Assembly (NCBI RefSeq): GCF_036898095.1
Contig: NC_090767.1
Coordinates: 31,692,352-31,756,351, forward strand
Source: Palaemon carinicauda
Taxonomy: Eukaryota > Arthropoda > Malacostraca > Decapoda > Palaemonidae
DNA: 64,000 nucleotides
Reading direction: 5' to 3'
Shown here: positions 31,630 to 43,295 of the stretch, piece by piece
Layout of the letters: each line of letters begins with the position of its first letter
Numbering within the stretch: position 1 is the first letter of the stretch
Notes under the pieces: generated by a model
What the model was told of the DNA's origin: nothing
Databases searched by the model: none
What the model saw: only the letters and a program-made list of their open reading frames with translations
Program-made: the position numbers and the translations under genes

Positions 31630-33108
31630 CGTCCTAAGAGGATTTCCTTTTCTTTAACATGCCCCACTTGTGGAGAAGGTTCCTGTTCTCCGTGGCGGCC
31701 TTGTCGGCAATCTCTTTCACCAGGGAGGAGAGAAAAAGATATTTACCCCAGATATTGGAGGAAATCAGCCTCTGGGGTTCGTGTTTTACCGTCGCGCTGG
31801 CAAACACGAATTCACGACAGGCTCTGCGAGCCTTAGGTGATCATTTAGCCTTGGGAGGTCCTCATTGAACTGACGACCGGCTACGTCAGGCTCTAACTTC
31901 CCCACCGTGAAGGTTGACTGGACGTCTTTCCAGTGTCTATCATCGGGGGGGACGGTAAGGGAGAAGAGTCTGCACTCCTCCAGTACAGGGCAAGGTTTCC
32001 CTTCTTCCACTGTTTTCAAGACCGCAGTGAAGGCCTTTTCTATAAAGGGGAAGGTCGCATCATTCGGTGCAACGAAGGTTGGTTGCTTCTTGCTGAGCGC
32101 CGGCATCTTGGAGTTGGTGAAAACCCTATCCTTCACCGCACTGGCTAGCATAGCCTGGGCCTTCGCGAGATCGAACACGATTACTTCCTTCGGTTCGGTG
32201 TCTTCTTTTGAGGTTGGTTCGGACCTGAGCCGGACGTAACAGTCTGGATAAGCCTCGAAATTCGGAAAGAATTCCACTTCATCCAACAATATCGAGCCGA
32301 CCTTCTCACTGATGAAGATCTTACCAGTTGTAATCGGCATATGCTCGGCATACCTCCATGGGTTAGTATCGGAGCAAGAGGGGAGGTCCTTAACCGAAAT
32401 CCGTTTCGGTTGTTTAAAACTCACTAGGGTAGACCTGAATTGCTCCTGGGTCTCAATAAGTTTTCTTTCCATGAGGGCTTCAAGCATCTTGAAGACCTCC
32501 TGAGTGCCTGATGGAAGAGGGTCCGGGGTGGCAGAAGTCGAAGGAACAGGTTTCTTGGACAGTGCAGGAGTCGATGCGGGAGTAGGAGTGGGAGCGACCT
32601 CATGCTCCGAATCAGGGTATTCCACCTGATCTTCCTCATAGTCGAGCTCCTCGCCCATGAGGTTCCTCTCCGTCCCTTCCGACACTTCCGACATACGTTC
32701 CACGTTATCGGAATCTAAGTGGCACTCATGCATGGACTGGGCCATGACGATATCAGGTTCCACCACGAGCTGGACGGTGGGGATCTGATCACTGGGGACC
32801 ACGGAGTCTTTAGATGCCTTTGGAAACAGCAAGGCCCTCAAATCTTCGCTGGCGAGATACGGTCCGGTGGCGTTCTTCTGGAAGCCACGCACCCACTTGC
32901 GTAGCTCCTCTCGAGCGTTGTCCCTTGCCTCCGCTGAAGGAGGATCGTCGAACGTTTCGACCAGACGACTCTTGCAGACTCTACAGTGCTGCGGGTTCCA
33001 GTATTTCAGGTCGCCTTTCTTGGCGGCGCAGGGGGCGTGGGTCCGGCACACCTTGTGCCCGTAGAAGTCCGGGCGCTTCACTCCGCAAAAGTTGCTTTCG
33101 CACTTCAT
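31313..33108 (-). pseudogene. gag: DIRS Gag, frameshifted near its C-terminal third
   Basis: ATG at 33108 opens 440 residues: a Cys/His-rich N-terminus (CESNFCGVKRPDFYGHKVCRTH, CRVCKSR), an acidic Pro/Ser/Thr linker (GEELDYEEDQVEYPDSEHEV, PTPTPASTPALS), then a conserved globular part (KRISVKDLPSCSDTNPWRYAE to LFSLTVPPDDRHWKDVQSTF). A one-base shift near 31826 ends the frame at 31786. The continuation in the next frame reads EFVFASATVKHEPQR and EIADKAATENRNLLHKW, meets a TAG at about 31633, and ends with an Arg/Gly-rich tail (RGRGSSRGSGRDSSRRPSRG) at 31313. The RG tail and Cys-rich head suggest RNA binding and particle assembly. The long N-terminal frame is the best-preserved DIRS module. Confidence 0.85.
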
Positions 33109-34248
33109 ATACTACTCCTGTAAAAGAAAGAAATCATGAGTACATGGAAGGCATAAGAATGACTCACATTACTCTAAAATTAAGATAACTTAATCTAAGT
33201 TTTTAAGCATCAAAATGATTCATAAGGTATTATAATGCCTGAGAGTAGAGAGCGGGAAAGGAAGTAGATAGACACATACTTGTGAATCGCGCCCAGTGGG
33301 TTAATGTAACCTTATCAGTAGGCAATTTCTTTGGTGGCCGAAGGTCACAAAACGGAAATCCATATGGATAAGCCGTGGTGGGTAGAAGCTAAGCCTCTAA
33401 CAGAAATTGCCCGCGAGGTGTAGCAGGGACTGACACCACTCAGATCCCTGGAGTAGAAGGGGAATAGGAGAAACCCCTTATTAGATATAGGTTCCGGCAA
33501 TCGGCTGCACTAAGACACACAGAGTATGCTGGAATATTGTAATGTGCAATCAAACAGCATAGCCACAGATTTAGATGGCAAGACAATACCTATATATAGA
33601 AGTGGCTAAGCCATCTGGCTGCAGTATGTTGACTGTCGGCATGTTGTCGGCAGGTATGAGAAGGGGTGCATGTCCCTTAACGTCTCCGGAGGGTGCGGCA
33701 GACCGACGGTCCCCTATATGGTCCCCGAAGGCGAAAACACTTACATCACTGTTAACAGTATGTTTAATAATGCCCCAATCTTCATAGCTTAACCTAGTAT
33801 CACTGGTAAATATCATGCATGAACACAAGCACTAGGCTATCTAGCCTAGGGGCTAAGCTAGCTATCTTGTATGGGGTCGAACGACGACCGAGTAGATGAG
33901 CGCTAAAACACGATATACGTAATTTCTAGCTATGAAGACTAAATAACTAATAATAGAAATTAGTTAAGAGACCGGATAAGGCTGTTCTGGCTAGCTAAAT
34001 AAGGCATGCAATAGAACAGCGATGCCATAAAATGGCGCGTCCGGGATCGACACAGCTCCGCCACAAAACACAATATTTTACGAAAAGTAGGAGTTACTTT
34101 ACGGCTAGAGCTTATTTAAACAATACTGGGACCTAGTACTCAACTTTCCAGAAGAAGGCGAGGCTGAAGGTAACGACATAACGGCGATGTAAGTCGATGA
34201 AAATCGCACAAAGGGAAATCCGACCAAAGCAAGGGGCTACAGGCTGAA
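33109..34248 (-). other. DIRS leader (5' UTR)
   Basis: From the end of the 5' terminal repeat to the Gag ATG. It carries several short frames without motifs. 33970-34070 resembles DIRS copy A (1318-1400), and the start of Gag is preceded by CTTTCTTTTACAGGAGTAGT on the minus strand, which looks like a pyrimidine tract plus AG splice acceptor about 15 bases before the ATG. Confidence 0.6.
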
Positions 34249-34604
34249 GGATGAGGACGGACGTGACGTCATTTAGCAATGGGTCCCGTTTGTTTACGTT
34301 TCGAGTACCAAAAGCAGCCACGGACGAGTGTAACTGTGGAACGGCTCCCCAGTTATTCTCCACTTTTCCATATCGAAGTGTTAACTCTATATGGGGTGCA
34401 GATAGCTATGTGGCGTGTTAATACATACGTCCCCTGTTGATATACGATATCCTAGAGGGAAACCTTTAGGGTACTCGCACCAGAAGATAGAATTCTGTGA
34501 TAACCTTTAGTTTAATTCTCTGGAAATATCCCTGTAGTTAAATATACCCAAGGAAGCTACTGAAGGAACCTTCCATCAGGACGTCATGGCTTGAGCCCAA
34601 AAAA
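34249..34604. repeat. DIRS copy B inverted terminal repeat, 5' side
   Basis: Reverse complement of 27132-27526 apart from scattered differences and the outer tip, which here is CTTGAGCCCAAAAAA. It contains the palindromic CRE-like TGACGTCA (34262-34271) and the ACGTCATGG box. As the element's 5' end it probably contains promoter function. Confidence 0.9.
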
Positions 34605-35540
<936 letters not shown>

Positions 35541-35599
35541 AGGTCAGATTCCTTGTTAATTAATGACAGCAGAAGTTTCATGACACTATTCCAACAGAG

Positions 35600-36980
35600 G
35601 TGGAGTAGCAGACGCTGACCTGGAAGAAGAACCTATCGCTGAAACTTTTGCCTAAATCATTCAGTATTTGAACGACCCCTAATTATCTGAAGTGCTAAGG
35701 ACGATAAGTTTATGTACGAAACTTACGTCTTTAAAGGAATCCTCAACAGAAATTTTGACTGAATATGTGATTCAAGGCAACAACGTAGCTGCTACTCTGA
35801 TAACTGATGGTGGAGTGATCATTGATAGTTTACTGGTTGTGATGTTGATTAAAGGACGGCTAAGCTATGGAAATCACTGATACAAAAATCTAAGATTACA
35901 GAGTTTGTTTTGAAGGTAAAAATGGTAAATAAAAAGTCAAGAATACTTGATGCTAGGACAAAGCCTCCTTGTTGTGTTGTTGGGGTATTAAAGCCAACAC
36001 TTGTTGTTGGCACGGGCCTTTCCCTTGGTTGGCCCGTAGACAAAGCCTCCTTTTGAAGAAGTAAATTATGACTTGGCAGGTCCAATAGATCCTAAAGCTT
36101 GAGAAGGTTATGCTTTGAATTTCAATGACAAATATTTAGGATTAGTTATTGTGTATTTTTTTTTTTTAATAAAATCGATTCTATTAAGGCCACAAGGAAA
36201 CTTTTTAGCAGACGTAGGGCCCTATGATTGAGGTAAAATGTTAAGAAGTAATAATGTTGGCGAGTTCATGAATAGAGAGTTCAAAGAGTTCAAGGTAGAA
36301 AACAAAACAAACCATGAAACTTTTCCACCCTTGTCTCCTCATTAGAACGATTCAGCAGAAAGGCAGTTTGGAACATTATTTTAAATGGCCAGGTGTTTAC
36401 GTTAAGATTCAAATTTACCGGAATATTTGTGGACCAATGCCGTTATGTCTTCATTTTATATTAGAAATATTGAAGCTTTCATGGGAAGTAGGCTAAATCT
36501 CAGCAATATGTAACTGTTTGGTTCTCAATCTTTTGCTCCTGTGAATGATAGTAAGGAATTAAATGTTGAAACTGAGGAAGGAGTTTTTGTTGGATATGAT
36601 AAAGAAAGTCCTCTTCCTCTTCTATATTTCCCTTCTCAAAGCAAGAATAAATGATCCTGATCTAAATGATTTATTAGGGTATTATTTTCACAAATAAAAT
36701 TTTTATGATGATTATTATGTCGGAATAGATAATGTCAAACTTGATACTGTTGAATCAAATGTTCCTGAACAATAGGAAAAAGTAAATGAACTAAGATACC
36801 CAAGTAGAGAACGTAGTAGGCCTAATTATCCTAATGATTAAGTAGAATGTTTGTCACATCATGCAAATATAACTAACGATTATTGCTATCATATGAGGTA
36901 TGTAGGCTACTTCAAACATATGATAATGCTATGATATGCCAAAAATCTAATGAAAGAAGAAAACGTATGGATTCAGAGAT
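35600..36980 (+). pseudogene. Ty1/Copia-like relic 2 (Gag and integrase)
   Basis: Gag piece: LTEYVIQGNNVAATLITDGG then DSLLVVMLIKGRLSYGN, matching the KGLPxSY region of Copia Gag. Integrase: DLAGPIDPKA, DKYLGLVIVYFF and SNNVGEFMNREFKEF (DNGGEF motif with the Asp changed), then a degraded HQNGSAER equivalent around 36340-36370. The post-integrase GSQSFAPVNDSKELNVETEEGVFVGYDKES module is also seen. The protease and zinc-finger parts between Gag and integrase are missing, so there is an internal deletion. The relic starts just beyond the arm breakpoint. Confidence 0.7.
35971..36038 (-). mobile_element. 68-bp LINE-tail micro-insertion with 14-bp target duplication
   Basis: GACAAAGCCTCCTT borders both sides (35957-35970 and 36039-36052). 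The insert on the minus strand is TACGGGCCAACCAAGGGAAA.., the GCCAACAACAAGTGTTGGC hairpin, TTTAATACCCCAAC and an AAC-rich tail. It is identical in layout to 49260-49327 and to the 3' end of the ORF1-only LINE. Confidence 0.85.
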
Positions 36981-37029
36981 TGAGTCAGGTTTGAGATAAA
37001 AAGCAAAGCTGGGGTGAATACAGTTCGTT

Positions 37030-37145
37030 GGGTAAGCTAGGAATACAGCATTTTAAGAGGGAGTCTCCTTCTGGCCTAGATCCTTGTATAAGTAAGGATA
37101 GTGCTCTTAGGCTAGGTTAGGTGGGGACCCTTATTTTAGGTGACG
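37030..37145 (+). repeat. Dispersed hairpin repeat, divergent copy
   Basis: TAGGAATACAGCATTTTAAG, GGGAGTCTCCTTC hairpin part, GCTAGGTTAGGTGGGG. Same order as the full copies, with the middle changed. Confidence 0.5.
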
Positions 37146-37679
37146 TTCTAGTATGTTTCCCTTAAAAAAGAAAAATAGTTTATCAGGCTATTCCAACATA
37201 GGTTCCCAAAGTAGACATATATATAAGTTCCGGTGGTTTGAAACCATCTGTAACTATTCTCGTGTCAATACTGTTAGTTGGCTGCCAAAATGTTTAGCAA
37301 GTCTCTAAGGTTTTTTGGACGACCGGCTCGGACATCTTAGTAGATTTCTGAATTTATGTAATTTTCAAGGCAAATGTTTATGAAATAATAGTTATCATAT
37401 GGTTTTATAATCATACTTGCCATAGGGGGCACCTAGGTTCCTTGCCAGTTTGCTAGCCATTTTTTTTTTGGCTGTGACACCGAACAGTAACTGGCTGTAA
37501 TTTTTGGATGTTACATCGGATTCTCTGATACTGCCAGGATTTCCCAGGAATTATGTCCATGGATTATAAAAGGCTCAAGGACTATGTGTGAGCTTATACA
37601 CAGAATGGCTTCGACACTGTAGAAAGCTAAACATGATTGATTCCTTGATCCCATAATGCAAGTCGTACCTTTCTTACAG
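37146..37679. other. No gene seen
   Basis: AT-rich, unassigned. A TTTTTTTTT run at 37462 and short frames only. Confidence 0.5.
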
Positions 37680-38220
37680 TGAGGAACTATTCAACTATGT
37701 TGGCTTTGTGCCTACCAAGTTTCCCAATATATACAAGATCCACTGGAGATGTGATTGTGAAGATTGTTTCGCCTTCACCATTGACTGCATCCCCCCCCCC
37801 CTTCAAGGAGCATGAGACCAGGCACAAATTCTGCGACTTAACTCGACCATCCGAAGGCCCATATATCAGTATCCTCGCAACACCTCACCAGCTCTCCAAG
37901 ACCGCTACCTTCCACACACCGACTCTGGAAAAGCCAAAATACAATATATGTTGTTTAGCAGAATGGCTGCAAGAGTTCTGGCTCTCTGACTGACCCAAGG
38001 GACCCGCAATCAAGCAACGATCACCACTATCTCAAATCCATCCAGCTACCAAGAAGAAGACAGAGCACCCTCCTGCACTGGACACCCTGCCTCCCTCCTT
38101 GGAGTCGCAAGCCTGCAACCTAGAGGGGGATACAGCCGCAGCCACCTCTACACAAGAGGCAGCCATACCTGCCATGAACCTAGACCCTGACAACCTGCCC
38201 ACCATGCAGCCTACAGAGGG
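37680..38220 (+). pseudogene. LINE ORF1-like fragment ending at the assembly gap
   Basis: A Cys cluster (WRCDCEDCFAFTIDC) sits in one frame, then a run of ten C at 37791-37800 changes frame into FKEHETRHKFCDLTRPSEGP and FHTPTLEKPKYN. After a stop comes a Pro/Thr/Ala-rich linker (ATKKKTEHPPALDTLPPSLE). The Cys head plus low-complexity linker copies the ORF1 architecture of 19718-21286. The rest is hidden by the gap. Confidence 0.5.
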
Positions 38221-38720
38221 NNNNNNNNNNNNNNNNNNNNNNNNNNNNNNNNNNNNNNNNNNNNNNNNNNNNNNNNNNNNNNNNNNNNNNNNNNNNNNNN
38301 NNNNNNNNNNNNNNNNNNNNNNNNNNNNNNNNNNNNNNNNNNNNNNNNNNNNNNNNNNNNNNNNNNNNNNNNNNNNNNNNNNNNNNNNNNNNNNNNNNNN
38401 NNNNNNNNNNNNNNNNNNNNNNNNNNNNNNNNNNNNNNNNNNNNNNNNNNNNNNNNNNNNNNNNNNNNNNNNNNNNNNNNNNNNNNNNNNNNNNNNNNNN
38501 NNNNNNNNNNNNNNNNNNNNNNNNNNNNNNNNNNNNNNNNNNNNNNNNNNNNNNNNNNNNNNNNNNNNNNNNNNNNNNNNNNNNNNNNNNNNNNNNNNNN
38601 NNNNNNNNNNNNNNNNNNNNNNNNNNNNNNNNNNNNNNNNNNNNNNNNNNNNNNNNNNNNNNNNNNNNNNNNNNNNNNNNNNNNNNNNNNNNNNNNNNNN
38701 NNNNNNNNNNNNNNNNNNNN
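38221..38720. other. Assembly gap of exactly 500 N
   Basis: A round-number gap is normally a scaffolding placeholder, so true spacing and relative orientation of the flanking contigs depend on linkage data. The right contig begins inside the hAT-like relic about 50 bases from where an (AT)n array sits in the other copies. Confidence 0.97.
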
Positions 38721-39885
38721 AGATAGTGGCCAGCAAAAGAAACATAACCAGTTTATAATTTTCCGATAGATTTGCTTCATAGATGATAAGGCAAAAGTGT
38801 CTTAGCTCACGACGGGTTGCAAGTGTGCAAGAGCCTGTGCATAGTCTTAGCTTGGAGAATCAATTCTGGCAACCCAACATTTTCTTTCCCTGGCAATCAG
38901 TATTGAGTTAGACTGTAGCTCACACAATTCCATATCAACTTCAATTGGGTTGTTAAGTGACTGAAGAATAATCTACAGCTTCTTGAAGTCTCTAAATCTG
39001 TTTTCAAATTGAAGATATTTGGCAAAAACCATAAAAACTCTGACTTCACATCATCTGTCATGAGCTTGCAACGGGATGAACGGTATGCAACGCCGCTCTT
39101 TCTTAAGGAAGCACTGAATAGTAACAGCTTCCTGTGGAAAGCTTCAATGTACCCAACCAGTTGAGAAACAATTTGTTACTTGCCTTGTAAGCGCAAATAA
39201 AGTATGTTCAAATAGGTGGTTATATCTGTGAGAAATGCCAAAGCAAATAAAGTTTATAGGAAGTAAAGATGTCGGTGAACCGGAAACAATTTAGCGAACT
39301 GTACTTCACTAGATTCTTTGTTCAGTTCTTCAAGAAAAGATATAGATCTTCTGCGTCATTGTAACATTAACACCTCTGATTACATTCCCTATCCTGACCG
39401 TACTGTGTGGATGGTATCATTTATCTTTAATACTTTGCCAGATAATAATTCTTGGTGGATAATGCATTACAGTGTGATACAATCATATCTATTTTCCCTG
39501 AGTGAACCAAGCTCACTCCCTTATTGACAGTCAAAGCTTTTTCACGATCCGTTACAATACATAAGCTTTTTTGAATTCCTCCATATTCATTGACAACTGA
39601 CTCACGTGCAGCATAAATATCCAAGATTCTTGTACAACCATTTAAGAATTTCTTCATCTTCTTAACATAAAGGTGGGTTTACAGGGTTGGACGGTTCATC
39701 AAACCAGGTTGTCGAGACTGCTTGTCAAGTGATTTTAAGAGGTGGAGTCAGTCATAAAGGCATAAAGTTTGTGAACAATGAAGCCCCACCCACAAAAGTC
39801 AAGTGACCCATTCTAGTGTGCGTTGATGCATTCTTGAGTGGGTTGCCGGCGTCTGCAGACTCACCAGAGCGTTTTACTTTTGACT
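38721..39885 (-). pseudogene. hAT-like transposase relic, copy 3 (spacer), with ORF1 tail
   Basis: Same orientation as the left-arm copy 21690-22860. The best frame (39657-39427 minus) reads TRILDIYAARESVVNEYGG, then SLCIVTDREKALTVNKGVSL and KIDMIVSHCNALSTKN. It resembles the RNase H-fold region of ZBED5/GTF2IRD2-like hAT proteins, from memory. It extends to 39885, then departs from the left-arm sequence. It contains the uninterrupted target of the right-arm Gypsy (39441-39487). Confidence 0.5.
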
Positions 39886-40839
39886 GGTCATTTCCCTGAG
39901 GGCGAGCGATGCCCTTTGGTCCCCCAACCTTGTAGAGAGAGCTGAAAAAGCTTTTCTACATGGCCGGTTGGTGATGGCGAGTACTGCTGCAAAAGGTATG
40001 TTTAAGGGTGCCGTACGCTATTGCTATTGGGGTATCTCCTAGTTCACCAATGTGACAGGCCGGGAGTAGGTTGTGACTCAAAGGCGAGATGACAGCAACT
40101 AATTATTCTATTATAGACACATCGTGTATATACTGTATACACACTAAGTCACAGAATAAAAGTAAAAAATACAACATGCTATTTCTTGTCCAACCAGCAA
40201 CCAGTTCTGTTAACTGTTAACAATGAGAAATAGGCAGACAGGTTGATGCAAGTTGCTGTCAGTGCGAGGGGAGAGCGAAGATACAAAAGATGATATATAC
40301 AAAAAAGAGAAATGTCATTACTATTTACGATCGTGTGACACACAGGTGGTACAATAGTCTAGTTGGTGGTGTCACCTATTTACGTTGTTGATAGTTATTT
40401 AAAATGTGTGCTGGTGTTGGATGAGGTCAAATCTCCAGGAATGTGTTTCTTAAAGAATATTTAAAAAAGAAAAAAAACTGTTATTGTGAATCTGGGTTGC
40501 ATACTGTAGATGGATGGTTTTAATCTGGTTTTGCCAGACTGAATTTAGACAGAGTACTCTGCAATTATTTAGAAATATGATGAATTGATATGCATATCAT
40601 TTATTTCATTTTCTCCATGACAAGATACTAGTTTGGATTTTTATTTAAAATTTATTGTTAGAATGAATATTTTTTGTTGCTTTTGAATTAGCTCTCTGTT
40701 AATACCCTTAAATATCATAAATACTGTGGAAGCTTTCGACTTTAATTAGAAGTTTAGAACAATCATTTTAACCTCGAGGAATCAAACCCATGACTTGAAG
40801 TGTGATTAAGGTTCTTATGTCCCTAAATATTGAACCGTA
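39886..40839. other. Spacer sequence, no gene seen
   Basis: Begins GACTGGTCATTTCCCTGAGG after the breakpoint. GC content falls after 40380. Could include an LTR, but no partner is present. Confidence 0.45.
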
Positions 40840-41330
40840 CGAATCAATTCGTAAGGCTGTTGATTGAGATCTCAAATTTAAAACAGTTTATCTCCTTGCC
40901 CTAGTATCCTCAAAGATGTTAAGGCGGTCCGTGGTCTTTCTTACCTTGTTTCACACTCCAAAAGGGTCAAGAAATTGGTCTCTCACATTTGTACTCGATT
41001 TTATAGTCAACACCTAAAATTCTTCTGTTAATGACTTTCGGTTTGACTTCTCCATATTCTTAATCAACTGTTGATAATGATAGTTTGCTACGGTGTCCAG
41101 TTAGAGACACAAATTAGAAAATATAAATCTTCGGGAGAAGTATCTACTAGGGCCTCTAAAGAAGCACATGATATCCATGGTATTCACGCAACCATGGCTT
41201 TCCCTAAGAACCATTCAGTAGCACAGTTACTTGGAGCAGGAGTCTGGAAGAGTTGCTGCAGAAATTCACACTCCAGTAGGGCATATAGCCTTGTGTTGAT
41301 TTTCCAGCTAGATTGACAGCTCGGGAAATG
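40840..41330 (+). pseudogene. Tyrosine-recombinase fragment of a different retroelement lineage
   Basis: Segments KDVKAVRGLSYLVSHSKRVKKL and SKEAHDIHGIHATMAFPKN then HSVAQLLGAGVWKSCC resemble the HxxR helix and following region of YR retroelement recombinases (AHDxRGIAxxxAF..HSVxxLLxAGxWKS from memory), with the Arg replaced by His. The Tyr region is degraded (YSLVLIFQLD). Unlike the YR at 28541, it represents another family. Family assignment is tentative. Confidence 0.4.
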
Positions 41331-42765
41331 CATGTATGACCTCTTGTTCTCCTTTCATGAGAGCATCATCAGTAAGTGGACACTCATGCAGGTGAGTACA
41401 CTAATAAGGATGGATGTGTTGTGCCATCGGATGTTAGAATGCCAGGACTTCGCTCCTGATCAGAAGAGGTCATGGTCAGTCAAGGTTAAATCTCAGAAGG
41501 ATACCCTATCCACATCAGGGACTTCCTCCTTCCATCCTGGGGGAGACTCTCCATTTATTGACACCTGCACCTCAAGTCTTGATTAGAGGTAGAGGGAGAT
41601 ACCAGCCAAAAAGCGTCAATGCGCATAAAGGATCGGCAATCTCACCTGCCATATCCCCGATAGTGAAACTCTAGTTTGTATGGATAGAAAAAATGAAAAT
41701 TATCTTAAAATTTTGTAGTTATTACAACACAGAAATTTACAGAACTTATGTTCATAGCAAAATCTTATATTGTTTAGTTGTTTTGATTATGTCTTCCATA
41801 CTTCAATATTATATTTTTCTTTCTGCACCAGGCTGCCCCATTAGATCTCAATCGCTTTTGGCTTCCTGCTTTTCCAATAACAATAATAATAATCATAATT
41901 AATATTAATGATGATATTTCAATGCAAACAAACAGAACAAACGGTTTGGCAAAGTTCCCTATACATAAGTTAGTCGAACTGGCTGTTCAGTTTAGTTGAG
42001 ATGAAATGAAGCTAAATCCAATGAAATCTCATTATTTACTATAGGAAAACATACATTTTCTGCTCATAATGTTTTACGCTAAATGTAATTGATTTTGTTG
42101 TCGTAGACTCACTTCGCTTTTCGAAAAATAAAAAACGTCAAGTGGTAACGTTGAGCTGCACACGTTAACATCAATATAACCTTGATAATGAACTGCATTC
42201 ACTAACCACGAATAAAACTCAAATAAAAATAATTATTTTATGGTCGTGTCTTTGAAAGCCAAGGTCTTCTAGCAACTATTGCTGTACTGGAGGTGGTGAA
42301 GGGTAGAGCCAAAAGTGTTAATTATATCTGGTGTACCATGGTAATTCCCATGAAACTTCCCTGCGACTTCTAAGTATGGATCACTACAACCATATATCTT
42401 TGTATAAAAAGTTCCGAAATAAAAAAAAAAAAACGATATGAGTAGAATCCGAACCCAGGCTTAGCACAGACAATGGTTTTAAAGGGAAAAAGGCTTGTAA
42501 AGTGACTGATGCATGCCCTTGAAGAGACAAGGAAACGAGGAGGCAAAATATAAAACCTCCTATGGAAACTTTCATTAAGGTCAAGTAACTGGTAACAGAA
42601 ACACAATATGCAAAGATGATTCTGTAAAACTCAGTCCTGCAGACGACGCAGTAAAGATGAAATCACCATTCAAAGACCCCTTTACCTTCATTATTTGTAA
42701 AATTAATTAACTGAAACCTCTGAAGAGCATGTACGATATGTTTACGCATACCTAGAAACGGTACT
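41331..42765. other. No gene seen
   Basis: Short frames without motifs; AT-rich after 41680. 41880-41905 is a small AAT-type tract. Confidence 0.5.
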
Positions 42766-43295
42766 CTTCCTTTCCCCATATTCCCCACTTCCCTATTCTT
42801 ATTATTGTTGTTTCTTACATTGAAACAATGATACGATTTTCGATTGCTAAATGTTGTTAAGTCAGAAAACCATAGAGAAAGATCGTCTTCCAGTTTTCTG
42901 GCATCTTGAGTCGTTGACGCCAATATCATTTATTATAAATGAAAATAAAGGATTATTCAGTTAAAACCATAAAATTCAAGACGAAAAAACAAATCTTGAA
43001 TAGTTTTCAGAAGACCTGCTTTTGAAATGAATCTAAAAATTCTGCTCGCAGAGTAGGACACATCATGTCTAAGAATCTTGGGTAGTATGTACTCGCCATC
43101 CTCACCTCGAGCCTCAAACAGATATCTGTTTCCTAATTTGTTGTAAATGGGGCATTCGGCCAACAAATGCCTCACTGTTAAAGGTACCAGACAGTTATCA
43201 CAATATGATTGATGTCGACCCTTCAGCAGAAACTCGTAAGTTAACCGAGTGTGACATATGCGACACGAAAAAGACGTCCCACACTTTTGGGGCAT
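42766..43295 (-). pseudogene. LINE ORF2 C-terminus and 3' UTR
   Basis: Minus frame of 112 residues, with CRICHTRLTYEFLL, CDNCLVPLTVRHLLAECPIYN: the Cys/His motif (CxxC..HLLxxC) at the extreme C-terminus of Jockey/I/R1-type ORF2 proteins. It stops at 42957. The 3' UTR runs to about 42766 with AACAACAATAATAAGAATAG, then the GGGAAGTGGGG..GGAAGAGTAC block shared with 5950-6000 and 13575-13645. 5' truncated. Confidence 0.65.

Larger units (their letters stand above)
27132..34604 (-). mobile_element. Near-complete DIRS-like tyrosine-recombinase retrotransposon (copy B)
   Basis: 7.47 kb, coding on the minus strand. Inverted terminal repeats of about 395 and 350 bases (27132-27526 and 34249-34604) agree except for their outermost 15-45 bases. 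An internal complementary region at 27599-27697 joins a copy of the left terminus to a copy of the right terminus, the hallmark of DIRS elements and the template for closing the circular cDNA. In order on the minus strand: terminal repeat, leader, Gag, RT-RNase H, tyrosine recombinase, 3' UTR, internal complementary region, terminal repeat. The pre-insertion site survives in the right arm at about 46021-46060. No target duplication is present, as expected for recombinase-mediated integration. Frames are broken in each ORF, so this copy is presumably inactive. Confidence 0.93.

Noticed and set aside
32814..33188. Plus-strand open frame opposite DIRS gag
   Set aside because: Antisense of a real coding frame with no recognisable domain.
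38032..38780. Long open frames spanning the 500-N gap
   Set aside because: They are open only because N codons are not stops.
41071..41586. Host gene in the spacer
   Set aside because: The only recognisable segment resembles a retroelement recombinase; no splice structure could be supported.
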